From NCBI RefSeq assembly GCF_021729155.1, contig NZ_JAJQYA010000001.1, positions 248,001-312,000 on the forward strand: a stretch of DNA of 64,000 bases. The letters are read 5' to 3'. Made by a program: the position numbers and the translations under genes. The DNA comes from Membranihabitans marinus. GTDB taxonomy: Bacteria > Bacteroidota > Bacteroidia > Chitinophagales > Saprospiraceae. Shown piece by piece: positions 18,373-27,027 of this stretch (its first letter is position 1; every line of letters starts with the position of its first letter). Below the pieces are notes generated by a model. That model saw nothing but the letters and a program-made list of their open reading frames with translations. It searched no databases and was not told where the DNA came from.

Positions 18373-19851
18373 ATGAAAAAACACTATTATAATATTTTCT
18401 TATTTGTATTTGTTGGAAGCTTGTTTTTCCTTAATATTACTAATATTAGTGGTCAAAGGAAACACCAGGATACGCCATATGTCAATGTCAAAAATGATCG
18501 AACCAATGTTTTATTTATTGCAGTAGATGATTTGAGACCAACACTTGGTTGTTATGGAGATGAATATGCTAAAACTCCTCATATAGACGCCTTAGCAAAT
18601 AAAAGTGTATTATTTAATCGAGCATATTGCCAACAGGCTGTATGCGCACCCTCTAGATCTTCTTTAATGACGGGGTTGAGGCCAGATAAATTAAAAGTAT
18701 GGGGGCTAAAAAAACATTTTAGGGAGACAGTTCCTAATGTGGTCACACTACCTCAGTATTTCAAAAATAATGGTTATGAGGCTCGCGGGGTAGGTAAAAT
18801 ATACCACGATCCAGAAAGCCATCAAGATCCTCAATCTTGGTCAGAAAAAAGTCTGTTGAGTGTGACTAAAAATGGCAAAGGTCATAAATATGTTTTAGAA
18901 GAAAATTACGTAGAAAAAAAGAAGGGTTCTGCTTTTGAAAGTGCACAGGTAGAAGATAGTGCGTATATCGATGGAAAAGTAAGTAATGCTGCCTTGAAGA
19001 TATTGAATGAAGTAAAAGATCAGCCCTTTTTTCTGGCCGTTGGTTTTCGAAGACCACATTTGCCCTTTTCAGCTCCAGAAAAATACTGGAAGTTGTATGA
19101 TCCAAAAAAGTTTCGAATTCCTGAAACCCATTTTCCTGTGAACGCTCCGCAAATTGCTTTACATAATTCTCAAGAGTTAAGGGGGTATACTAACATTCCC
19201 AATACAGGATCGATAGATTCCTCAAAAGTAAGGCAATTATGGCATGGGTATTATGCTTCGGTGAGTTATATTGATACTCAAGTTGGAAAAATTTTAGCAG
19301 AATTGAAGCGATTGAATCTCGATAAGAATACCATCGTTGTTTTGTGGTCTGATCATGGTTACCATCTTGGGGAGCAGGATCTTTGGTGTAAAGCGACAAA
19401 TTATGAAATAGCGAATCGAGTTCCTTTGATAATATCTTCACCTGGAAATCAATATCCTGGAATGACAAAGGGCCTCGTTGAGTTAGTCGATTTATATCCC
19501 ACCCTTGCAGATCTTTGTAATCTTCCCATTCCCAATAATTTGGATGGTCAATCCCTGAAACCAATGATGGAAGATCATCTTTATCAGGTAAAGGATTTTG
19601 CACTCAGTCAATTTATTCGGCCATATGAGGGTTTGTCTAATTTGTCGGCTAGAGAAGTGATGGGATATTCTCTGCGAACAGATAATTATAGATATGTAGA
19701 ATGGCGAAGTATAAATACGAATGAGGTTGTAGCCACTGAGTTATACCTTCATTCAGAGAACAGTGAGGAGGGAATAAACTTAGCAGAAGATCAGAAGGAG
19801 GAGGTTGCTTTATTAGCGAAAAAATTGAAGGAAGTCTTAGCAAAAGAATAG
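18373..19851 (+). CDS. sulfatase, iduronate-2-sulfatase-like
   Basis: A 492-residue exported sulfatase: signal peptide, then TNVLFIAVDDLRPTLGCYGD with the metal-binding aspartates, and CAPSRSSLMTG, the CxPSR motif whose cysteine becomes formylglycine. VGKIYHDP, RRPHLPFSAPEKYW and WSDHGYHLGEQDLWCKATNYE are the later active-site blocks typical of the iduronate-2-sulfatase-like group (S1_7). The enzyme would remove sulfate esters from a sugar in the periplasm or at the surface. It ends three bases before the next sulfatase start, a clear operon link. Whether the true substrate is an iduronate or some other 2-O-sulfated sugar is unknown. Confidence 0.9.
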   Translation: MKKHYYNIFLFVFVGSLFFLNITNISGQRKHQDTPYVNVKNDRTNVLFIAVDDLRPTLGCYGDEYAKTPHIDALANKSVLFNRAYCQQAVCAPSRSSLMTGLRPDKLKVWGLKKHFRETVPNVVTLPQYFKNNGYEARGVGKIYHDPESHQDPQSWSEKSLLSVTKNGKGHKYVLEENYVEKKKGSAFESAQVEDSAYIDGKVSNAALKILNEVKDQPFFLAVGFRRPHLPFSAPEKYWKLYDPKKFRIPETHFPVNAPQIALHNSQELRGYTNIPNTGSIDSSKVRQLWHGYYASVSYIDTQVGKILAELKRLNLDKNTIVVLWSDHGYHLGEQDLWCKATNYEIANRVPLIISSPGNQYPGMTKGLVELVDLYPTLADLCNLPIPNNLDGQSLKPMMEDHLYQVKDFALSQFIRPYEGLSNLSAREVMGYSLRTDNYRYVEWRSINTNEVVATELYLHSENSEEGINLAEDQKEEVALLAKKLKEVLAKE

Positions 19852-19854
19852 AAA

Positions 19855-21336
19855 ATGAAAGGTGATAATCTAATCTTAGTTATAGGAATATTCCTATTAA
19901 ATTTGTTTTTAATCCCAGTTCATTCACAATCTGTGAATGAAAGTCTTCCCAATATTTTGTTTATTGTATCTGAGGATAATGGGCCAGAATTAAGTTGTTA
20001 TGGAGCTCCAGTACCAACTCCTCATTTAGATGAATTGGCTAAAAATGGTGTCTTGTTTCTGAATGCATATGTTCCTCAAGCAGGCTGTTCTCCTTCTAGA
20101 GCAGCTTTTCTAACTGGTTTATATCCCCATCAAAATGGACAAGTAGGTCTAGCTACATGGAAGTATCATATGTATGACAAGGATGCGCCTAATATGATCA
20201 ATACGCTAAAAGAAGGGGGGTATAGAACGGGAATGTTGGGTAAGCTCCACGTTAATCCAGAGAAAGCATTTGATTTGGATTACTGGGAAATTCCTGATGC
20301 AAATTTTAAAAGAAAGGATTTGAGTCGCTATGCTGATCTTGCAGGTCAGTTTCTCAGGAGTAGTGAAAAACCGTTTTTTTTACAAGTTAATTATCCAGAC
20401 GCACATCGTCCTTTTATGGACCAAATTGAAGGTTTGCCTACAGAACCGTTAAATGGAAAAGATGTAGAGATTCTTCCCTATATGGGATTGGACAACGCTC
20501 AATTAAGAGAAGAAACGGCTGGCTATTATAATTCTATAATGCGATTGGATCATTTAATCGGTGATTTATTGGAAGAATTAAAAGCATCAGGAAAATACAA
20601 CAATACCTTGATAGTATATATCGGTGATCACGGTGGTGATATTCTTCGCGGCAAGCGAACCTGCTATGAAGGAGGACTTAAGATTCCGATGATTATTTCA
20701 TTTCCCGGTGCAATGAGAACCAACCATGTGTCTAATGATCTGGTAAGTAGTCTTGATTTATTTCCCACTTTTTTAGAAACGGCAGAAATGAAAACGCCAA
20801 AACATTTACCCGGTCAATCTTTGTGGCCCATATTGTCTGGGAAAGGTTCTTTTAAAAGGAAATTTTTGTTCAGTGAATACCATGTTCATTCCAATCACAA
20901 TCCATATCCCCAACGTGCGGTAAGAAATCGTCAATATAAATTAATTCACAATTTACTTCATGACAAAGAAAATCCTAGGTATGAATTTACCATCGATCAT
21001 TTTCATTTTAACGATATAGATGAAACCATTCAATCTTCTCCAATATATATCCAAGAAGCCTATCGACGGATGAAACATCCACCGGAATATGAGCTGTATG
21101 ATTTGCATGCCGATCCATTTGAGTGGAACAATTTAGCGGTTGATATTAGGTATAAAAAAACCTTAAATAAATTGATTCGAAAACTGAAAGATTGGCAGCA
21201 AAAAACGAATGATCCTTTTATAGACAAAAGTGTGGCGGAGCGATTTTTTCAAGATGTCACAAATACTGAGGAACAGAAGGTCGATATACCCTATTCATTG
21301 TATATGGATATGTCAAATATTAAAACAAAGAAATAG
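19855..21336 (+). CDS. sulfatase, N-sulfoglucosamine-sulfohydrolase-like
   Basis: A 493-residue exported sulfatase with PNILFIVSEDNGPELSCYG, the formylglycine motif CSPSRAAFLTG, LGKLHVNPE, and YIGDHGGDILRGKRTCYEGGLKIP. The SEDNGPELSCYG and KRTCYEGG forms resemble the heparan N-sulfatase-like group (S1_8). It acts outside the cytoplasm. The start ATG overlaps the end region of the first sulfatase with a three-base gap and the DapA-family gene follows after 17 bases. Together with the iduronate-type sulfatase it says the locus target carries at least two kinds of sulfate. A maturase (anSME or FGE) is not in the window. Confidence 0.9.
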   Translation: MKGDNLILVIGIFLLNLFLIPVHSQSVNESLPNILFIVSEDNGPELSCYGAPVPTPHLDELAKNGVLFLNAYVPQAGCSPSRAAFLTGLYPHQNGQVGLATWKYHMYDKDAPNMINTLKEGGYRTGMLGKLHVNPEKAFDLDYWEIPDANFKRKDLSRYADLAGQFLRSSEKPFFLQVNYPDAHRPFMDQIEGLPTEPLNGKDVEILPYMGLDNAQLREETAGYYNSIMRLDHLIGDLLEELKASGKYNNTLIVYIGDHGGDILRGKRTCYEGGLKIPMIISFPGAMRTNHVSNDLVSSLDLFPTFLETAEMKTPKHLPGQSLWPILSGKGSFKRKFLFSEYHVHSNHNPYPQRAVRNRQYKLIHNLLHDKENPRYEFTIDHFHFNDIDETIQSSPIYIQEAYRRMKHPPEYELYDLHADPFEWNNLAVDIRYKKTLNKLIRKLKDWQQKTNDPFIDKSVAERFFQDVTNTEEQKVDIPYSLYMDMSNIKTKK

Positions 21337-21353
21337 AAAAAAAATAAACTTCC

Positions 21354-22289
21354 ATGCAACCAACTTCATCAAATAGTATCAAAGGCAATTGGGCGACTTT
21401 ACTTTTGCCGATAAACAAAGACCAATCCCTAGATTGGGTGGCACTCCAAGAGGAAGTCGATATTTTAATTCAATCTTCACCCAATGGAATATATTCCAAT
21501 GGTACAGCTGGTGAATTTTACAATCAAACAGAATCTGAATACGATGAAATTCAGTCTATTTTGGCCGAGTCCTGTATTCAGGCCAATATTCCTTTTCAGA
21601 TTGGCATTAGTTGCTCAAATCCGCAGCTGATGCTGGAACGCATTCAGCGGATGAAGGAATTAAAGCCAAGGGCTTTTCAAGTGGTCTTACCCGATTGGTC
21701 TAGAGTGTCTGATGAAGAAATGGTTCTATTTTTACAGAAAATAATTGCAGAAGCACAGCCTGTTGATATAATATTGTATAATCCTCCTCACGCCAAAAAA
21801 GTACTTTTACCCAATGATTACATTTTTCTATTGCAGAATAATATAAAATTGGCCGGTTGCAAGACTGGAGGCGGTGACCAACAATGGTATGAGGAGATGA
21901 AAGTTTTTAAAGATGATATGTCGGTTTTTGTTCCCGGGCATTATTTGGCAACCGGGATTAAGAACGGCATGCAAGGAGCTTATTCCAATATAGCTTGCTT
22001 GAACCCTTTTGCCGCACAACAATGGTATGAATTGATGCTCGTCAATTTAGATGCGGCATTGGAAATAGAAGGACGAATCCAGTTGTTTTTAAAAAATTAT
22101 ATTTTGCCCTTAATGACAGATCAAGATCGATCCAATCAAGCAGCTGATAAACTCTTGGCATCTATTGGAGATTGGGGGCCAGTTTCCACTCGTTTAAGGT
22201 GGCCCTATATCGGATTCAATCATGAAGATGCATTGAGATTGAGAACAGTTGCCAAAAATTTATTACCCGAATTTTTTACAAAATTTTAA
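21354..22289 (+). CDS. DapA/NAL-family aldolase or dehydratase
   Basis: A 311-residue cytoplasmic TIM-barrel protein of the dihydrodipicolinate synthase/N-acetylneuraminate lyase family. SNGTAGEFYNQTESE near 49-63 replaces the usual GTTGE loop, ILYNPPHAK gives the conserved tyrosine, and LAGCKTGGGDQQW carries the candidate Schiff-base lysine. It is much less like canonical N-acetylneuraminate lyase than the protein at 27028, so I expect a different keto acid substrate. The gene is embedded between the sulfatases and the GH33 gene with gaps of 17 and 2 bases, so co-regulation is sure. Exact reaction unknown. Confidence 0.82.
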   Translation: MQPTSSNSIKGNWATLLLPINKDQSLDWVALQEEVDILIQSSPNGIYSNGTAGEFYNQTESEYDEIQSILAESCIQANIPFQIGISCSNPQLMLERIQRMKELKPRAFQVVLPDWSRVSDEEMVLFLQKIIAEAQPVDIILYNPPHAKKVLLPNDYIFLLQNNIKLAGCKTGGGDQQWYEEMKVFKDDMSVFVPGHYLATGIKNGMQGAYSNIACLNPFAAQQWYELMLVNLDAALEIEGRIQLFLKNYILPLMTDQDRSNQAADKLLASIGDWGPVSTRLRWPYIGFNHEDALRLRTVAKNLLPEFFTKF

Positions 22290-22291
22290 TT

Positions 22292-23440
22292 ATGAAATTG
22301 AAACTTACTCTTTTCTTATATCTAATTGTTTTTCCACTATTGGTAAACAGTCAAGACATTCAAATCGATCACAGTTTTTCTCTTTTTGAATCGGGGAAAG
22401 ATGGCTACGACACTTATAGAATACCAGCAATGGTTACAGCTCAAAACGGCGATATCTTAGCTTTTTGCGAAGGCAGGAAAGATGGTCGAGGCGATGCGGG
22501 AAATATTGATATAGTTCTTAAACGTTCATCAGATAATGGACAGACATGGACAAGACAACAAGTGATCTGGGATGATGGACAGAATACATGTGGAAACCCA
22601 TGTCCTGTGGTAGATAAAGTCACTGGAGAAATACATCTACTATTAACCCACAACCTAGGTCATGATCACGAAGGAGATATTATTCATAAAAAGGCAGAAT
22701 CAACAAGAACGGTTTGGGTGATGTCCAGTAAAGACCATGGTCTTACTTGGTCAAGTCCTAGAAATATAACATCGACGACCAAGGATGATTCGTGGGGCTG
22801 GTACGCAACTGGTCCTGGGAATGGGATTCAAATTGAGCATGGACCTAATAAGGGAAGACTAATCATTCCTTGTGATCATAGTTATGATGACGAAAAGGGC
22901 AAAGTCAGAGGTGGTCCGTATGAATATGGGTCTCATGTAATATACAGCGATGATCATGGACAGTCTTGGCAATTAGGTGGGGTTATTCGGCCTAAAGTCA
23001 ATGAATGTCAAATGGTTGAACTAGCCGATGGCAATGGAACACTGCTAATGAATATGCGCTCCTATTTTGGTGAAAATAAAAGAACACATTCTATTAGTTA
23101 TGACGGGGGAAGATCTTGGACCAAACCCTATGATGTGGATGAATTAGTGGAGCCCATATGTCAAGCCAGTATCTTGCGTATACAATGGCCTAATGATTTC
23201 AATAAAAGTGTATTGGCTTTTTTGAACCCAGCTACTTCTAAAGGAAGACATAATATGAGTTTGAGATGGAGTTTGGATGAAGGTAAGACATGGCCAGGTA
23301 TATATACTTTGTATCCTGGACCGGCAGCTTATTCCTCCATGTCTATGACGGCTAATGGAGCGTTGGCCGTGCTGTATGAATGCGGGGAGAGTAATGCTTA
23401 CGAAAAAATTCAATTCCAAATAATTAAAATGATTAGATGA
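22292..23440 (+). CDS. exo-alpha-sialidase (GH33)
   Basis: A 382-residue secreted protein with a cleavable signal peptide (ending near VNSQ). It has the most canonical sialidase features in the window: YDTYRIPAMV with the RIP arginine, FCEGRKDGRGDAGNID with the acid/base region, Asp-boxes SSDNGQTW, SKDHGLTW, SDDHGQSW, SYDGGRSW and SLDEGKTW, and a late AAYSSMS block with the nucleophile tyrosine. GH33 enzymes release terminal sialic acids with retention. The last four bases overlap the start of the mutarotase/symporter gene (ATGA at 23437), tying release directly to uptake. Confidence 0.92.
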   Translation: MKLKLTLFLYLIVFPLLVNSQDIQIDHSFSLFESGKDGYDTYRIPAMVTAQNGDILAFCEGRKDGRGDAGNIDIVLKRSSDNGQTWTRQQVIWDDGQNTCGNPCPVVDKVTGEIHLLLTHNLGHDHEGDIIHKKAESTRTVWVMSSKDHGLTWSSPRNITSTTKDDSWGWYATGPGNGIQIEHGPNKGRLIIPCDHSYDDEKGKVRGGPYEYGSHVIYSDDHGQSWQLGGVIRPKVNECQMVELADGNGTLLMNMRSYFGENKRTHSISYDGGRSWTKPYDVDELVEPICQASILRIQWPNDFNKSVLAFLNPATSKGRHNMSLRWSLDEGKTWPGIYTLYPGPAAYSSMSMTANGALAVLYECGESNAYEKIQFQIIKMIR

Positions 23441-26070
23441 TACAGACTATTATACGGAGCTGGATCGGAATATTGGTTTGGATTTTATGTATTGGGTCTG
23501 GATGGTCACAATCTAACATCCATTGGTCTGAATTGACTGAAATTCCCGATAATCCTGCTTTAATTCAGCAGTCTGAGAAACAACCAGGTTTAGCAGGTGG
23601 ATTTGCTGGTATGTCCAATGGAGCTTTGTTAATTGCTGGCGGAGCTAATTTCCCCTATGGACTACCGTGGGAAGGGGGGCAAAAAAAATGGTGGTCAGAT
23701 GTATATGTAATGGTTGACCATGGAAATGATTCTGTCACTTGGATAGAAAATTCTGTTAAATTACCTGTGGCTGCCGGTTATGGATTAAGTATACCATGGG
23801 ATAACGGTATACTTTGTATCGGAGGAAATAATGAGCAGGGAATTGTCAGTCAGGTTATTGGGTTGGTTTATAATCCAGAGACTCAGAGTATTTCTATTGA
23901 AGAATATCCTTCCCTTCCTGATGATTTTGAAGCCGTAAGTGGGGATATTTGCAATGGTCAAATCCTTGTACACGGAATTAATAAGGGAAAAAACCAATTG
24001 TTGCGTAGGGAGGTTGATGGGAGTTGGACATACTTAGCTCCCTGTCCAGGACCTAGTCGAGGATTTGCATTATCTGTGTCCCAAAATGACGGTATAAGAG
24101 ATAATTTTTATGTGCTTAGTGGACGAAGTACTACTTCTGAAGGTGAAATTGTACTTTTAAAAGACGGATATAGGTATGATATTATCGAAGATCGTTGGTA
24201 TAGTATAGGAGACATTGCTCTTTCTGATTCTGAATCCATTTGTGTTATGGCAGGAACAGCTATACCTGTGGGATCAAGCCATATTTTTGTTTTAGGAGGC
24301 GACGATGGTGAGCAATTACTAGAAAGGGCTGCCTTGGAGAAAAAAATAAGCAGTGAAAGTATTGACACTATCCAAAGAGAATTAGATAAAAAGCATTTGG
24401 CCGATTTATTTCGCTCGCACAATGGATTTTCAAATCGGATTCTATCATTTCACACCATTACCAATACTTGGACAGTGGTGGATACCTTCCCTTCATTATT
24501 GCCAGTGACTACCCAGATTGTTTCGAGGGGTGATGATTGGCTTATAACTAGTGGAGAAATCAAACCAGGAATCCGCAGTCCTAAAATATGGGTGGGATCT
24601 CCTGAAGTAAAAGAATACCATTTTGGGTTTTTAAATATTATGGTAGTTATATTGTATTTGCTGGCCATGATATGGATTGGAGTTAAATATTCTAGAAGGC
24701 AAAACAGTACCGATGATTATTTTAAAGGTGGGGGACGGATTCCTTGGTGGGCAGCCGGGTTAAGTTTATTTGGAACCAGCTTAAGTGCCATTACATTTAT
24801 GGCAATTCCGGCTAAGACTTATATGACGGATTGGTCATACTTCTTTTTTCAGATGACACCCCTTCTTACTGCACCCTTGTTGATAGCTCTATATATCCCT
24901 TATTATAGAAGACTGAATATAACGACTGCCTACGAATTTTTAGAAAGTCGATTTAATTTATTGACTCGATTGTTGGGCAGTATTTCATTTATGATTTTGC
25001 AATTGGGTCGGGTCGGTATTGTTTTATTTCTACCCTCTATTGCCATTCATTTGGTGACGGGAATTTCCATTGACCTATGTATTTTAGTTATGGGGGTTAT
25101 CAGTATTGTTTATACCATGCTTGGAGGGATAGAAGCTGTTATTTGGACTGATGTATTACAAGTCATTGTGTTAATGGGAGGAGCTCTGCTTTGTGTGGTA
25201 GTATTGTATTTGCAATTGGATCAAGGCCCAATGGAGACTATTCAAATGGGCATAGAAAATCATAAGTTCAATTTATTAGATACGGCTTTTGATCTTAAAA
25301 GACCGACAATTTATGTGGTTTTATTAGGAGGTATTTTTGCCAATTTAATCACTAGTGGTAGTGATCAGACTATGGTTCAACGGTATTTGACTACACCTAC
25401 AGAATCCGGTGCCAAGAAAAGTGTCTGGACATTTGCATTGTTGGGAATTCCAGCAACACTCTTGTTTTTTTCAATAGGCACTTTGTTGTTCCTGTATTTT
25501 AAAGCCAATCCTACAGATTTAAATCCGGCGATATCCAATGAGGACGCTATTTTTCCATGGTATATCGTATCGCAATTGCCTGCTGGTATATCGGGTTTGT
25601 TGATAGCTGGTATATTTTCGGCTGCCATGTCGAGTTTAAGTAGTAGTATGAATTCGGTGGCTACCGCTTTTATGACTGATTTTTACCATCGATTTTCCTG
25701 GGGTTCAAATACTTCTGCATTAAAGATGGCACGAATTTCCACTTTAATATTTGGAATTTTAGGTACAGGATTTGCCTTACTAATGTCGAGGATGGAGATT
25801 CAATCACTATGGGATCAATTCCAGTTGTATATTGGATTATTTGCCGGAGGTTTAGGTGGATTATTTTTATTGGGAATTGTCACCAAGAGGGCCAATGGTA
25901 ATGGAGCCGTAATTGGTTTGATTGCTAGTGGAATAATTCAGTATTTTTTAACTCAAAATACAGACCTACATGTATTATTATATGCAGGAACAGGATTTGT
26001 TTCCTGTTTTGTGATTGCTTATGTAGCGAGTTTAATATGGCGAGATCCTGGAGATAAAACTCTAAATTAG
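23437..26070 (+). CDS. kelch mutarotase fused to SSS-family sodium symporter
   Basis: An 877-residue fusion. After a signal peptide, residues about 25-385 form a kelch-type propeller of the NanM-like cyclically permuted mutarotase family (WSELTEIPDNPA..., GGANFPYG, LPVAAGYG, GGDDGEQL). From about residue 395 on it is a sodium:solute symporter with some 13 hydrophobic segments, including STDDYFKGGGRIPWWAAGLSLFGTSLSAITF and SGSDQTMVQRYL, typical of SSS carriers. NanM converts alpha- to beta-sialic acid; SSS members (NanT/SiaT type) import sialic acid. The fusion would present the right anomer to the carrier. Overlaps the GH33 gene by 4 bases; it is the last gene of the run. Confidence 0.88.
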   Translation: MIQTIIRSWIGILVWILCIGSGWSQSNIHWSELTEIPDNPALIQQSEKQPGLAGGFAGMSNGALLIAGGANFPYGLPWEGGQKKWWSDVYVMVDHGNDSVTWIENSVKLPVAAGYGLSIPWDNGILCIGGNNEQGIVSQVIGLVYNPETQSISIEEYPSLPDDFEAVSGDICNGQILVHGINKGKNQLLRREVDGSWTYLAPCPGPSRGFALSVSQNDGIRDNFYVLSGRSTTSEGEIVLLKDGYRYDIIEDRWYSIGDIALSDSESICVMAGTAIPVGSSHIFVLGGDDGEQLLERAALEKKISSESIDTIQRELDKKHLADLFRSHNGFSNRILSFHTITNTWTVVDTFPSLLPVTTQIVSRGDDWLITSGEIKPGIRSPKIWVGSPEVKEYHFGFLNIMVVILYLLAMIWIGVKYSRRQNSTDDYFKGGGRIPWWAAGLSLFGTSLSAITFMAIPAKTYMTDWSYFFFQMTPLLTAPLLIALYIPYYRRLNITTAYEFLESRFNLLTRLLGSISFMILQLGRVGIVLFLPSIAIHLVTGISIDLCILVMGVISIVYTMLGGIEAVIWTDVLQVIVLMGGALLCVVVLYLQLDQGPMETIQMGIENHKFNLLDTAFDLKRPTIYVVLLGGIFANLITSGSDQTMVQRYLTTPTESGAKKSVWTFALLGIPATLLFFSIGTLLFLYFKANPTDLNPAISNEDAIFPWYIVSQLPAGISGLLIAGIFSAAMSSLSSSMNSVATAFMTDFYHRFSWGSNTSALKMARISTLIFGILGTGFALLMSRMEIQSLWDQFQLYIGLFAGGLGGLFLLGIVTKRANGNGAVIGLIASGIIQYFLTQNTDLHVLLYAGTGFVSCFVIAYVASLIWRDPGDKTLN

Positions 26071-26132
26071 ATATAGTTGGTGATGATGAATTAATATTTG
26101 GATAAAGAGATTATTAAAAAAAAATAGTAATA

Positions 26133-26143
26133 TTGTAGGACAA
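26133..26143 (+). promoter_or_regulatory. TTGTNNNACAA operator before gntR (site 3)
   Basis: TTGT-AGG-ACAA is a perfect palindrome. Its reverse complement shares GTCCTACAAT, spacer included, with site 2 at susC. TAATATTG just before it is one base off the -7 consensus. It lies about 100 bases ahead of the GntR gene, suggesting autoregulation. Confidence 0.6.
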
Positions 26144-26205
26144 TTACTATAAATAAAAAATACTTTAAAATATTTAGAATTCAGCAAAGGAAAATATAAA
26201 GAAAT

Positions 26206-26234
26206 AAGGAGGATTTGAGATGTTGAAATGTTAA
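26206..26234 (+). other. Shine-Dalgarno-like site and four-codon ORF in gntR leader
   Basis: AAGGAGG at 26206-26212 is followed after 7 bases by ATG (26220) opening ATG-TTG-AAA-TGT-TAA, ten bases before the gntR start. Strong SD sequences are unusual in Bacteroidota, so this may be a translated leader or simply chance; it does not align with the gntR start itself. Confidence 0.25.
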
Positions 26235-26244
26235 TGAAATAGGC

Positions 26245-26991
26245 ATGAAAATGAAAGATGAAAAAGTGGGATTGGACGTTGGCAAGGGCAAGGCGTTATT
26301 TGCAACGAAGACTTTAGTAGATCAAGTGGAGGAAAGGATACTGAACTATATCAGGAGTAATCATTTAAAACCGGGAGATACATTGCCCAATGAAACACAG
26401 TTGTCTGAAGACATGGGTATAAGTCGGAATGTAACCCGGGAGGCTATGAGTAGATTGCGTATGTTGGGCATTATTCAATCACGAACCAAGCGGGGTATAG
26501 TTATCGTAGAACCTCCCTTATTTATAGGGCTTGAAAAAGTCACCAATCCTTACTTATTCAGTGACGAGACTATTCACAGTATTATGGAAATGAGGATAGC
26601 CTTAGAAGTAGGCATTGTCGATTTCATTTTTGATCGCATTACCGATGTAGATATTCAAGAATTACATCGAATTGTGGAACAAGGCAGTAGTTTTTCAGAT
26701 AATAATTGGCCTATTGAACTGGAGAAGGAATTTCACATGAGGATATATCAAATAGCGGGGAATCGATTTATCAGTCAATTTCAAAAAATCATCCACATTA
26801 TATTTGAATACGCAAGAAGCAATTACGATGCATTAATTCGGCCTATTAATGATCAATTGAATAAAGAAGGTCGATTGGTTACCCATCAAGATTTGTTTGA
26901 TACATTGGTAGCTGGAGATCGACAAGGTTATACACAGGCCATCAAAGGGCATTTAAATCTATATATTTCACTAAAAGAAAAATTGAAGTAA
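26245..26991 (+). CDS. GntR-family regulator, FCD (FadR) subfamily
   Basis: A 248-residue regulator. Residues about 27-92 form the winged helix of GntR proteins (VEERILNYIRSNHLKPGDTLP, ISRNVTREAMSRLRMLGII). Residues 105-245 form a helical FCD ligand domain with likely metal/ligand histidines in EFHMRIYQIAGN, THQDLFDTL and GHLNLY. FCD proteins sense sugar acids or related metabolites and mostly repress. The protein lies between the long catabolic operon and the neuraminate-lyase-like gene, and palindromes of the type bound by FadR-like regulators lie before susC, before itself and before the first sialidase. Starts at 26245 or at the ATG six bases later are equally possible. Confidence 0.88.
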   Translation: MKMKDEKVGLDVGKGKALFATKTLVDQVEERILNYIRSNHLKPGDTLPNETQLSEDMGISRNVTREAMSRLRMLGIIQSRTKRGIVIVEPPLFIGLEKVTNPYLFSDETIHSIMEMRIALEVGIVDFIFDRITDVDIQELHRIVEQGSSFSDNNWPIELEKEFHMRIYQIAGNRFISQFQKIIHIIFEYARSNYDALIRPINDQLNKEGRLVTHQDLFDTLVAGDRQGYTQAIKGHLNLYISLKEKLK

Positions 26992-27027
26992 CCTCTCTAT
27001 AGGTTGCGATAAAATTATTATAATACT

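Noticed and set aside
19190-19603. 137-codon minus-strand frame in the first sulfatase
   Set aside because: Antisense shadow; sulfatase motifs on the plus strand are complete.
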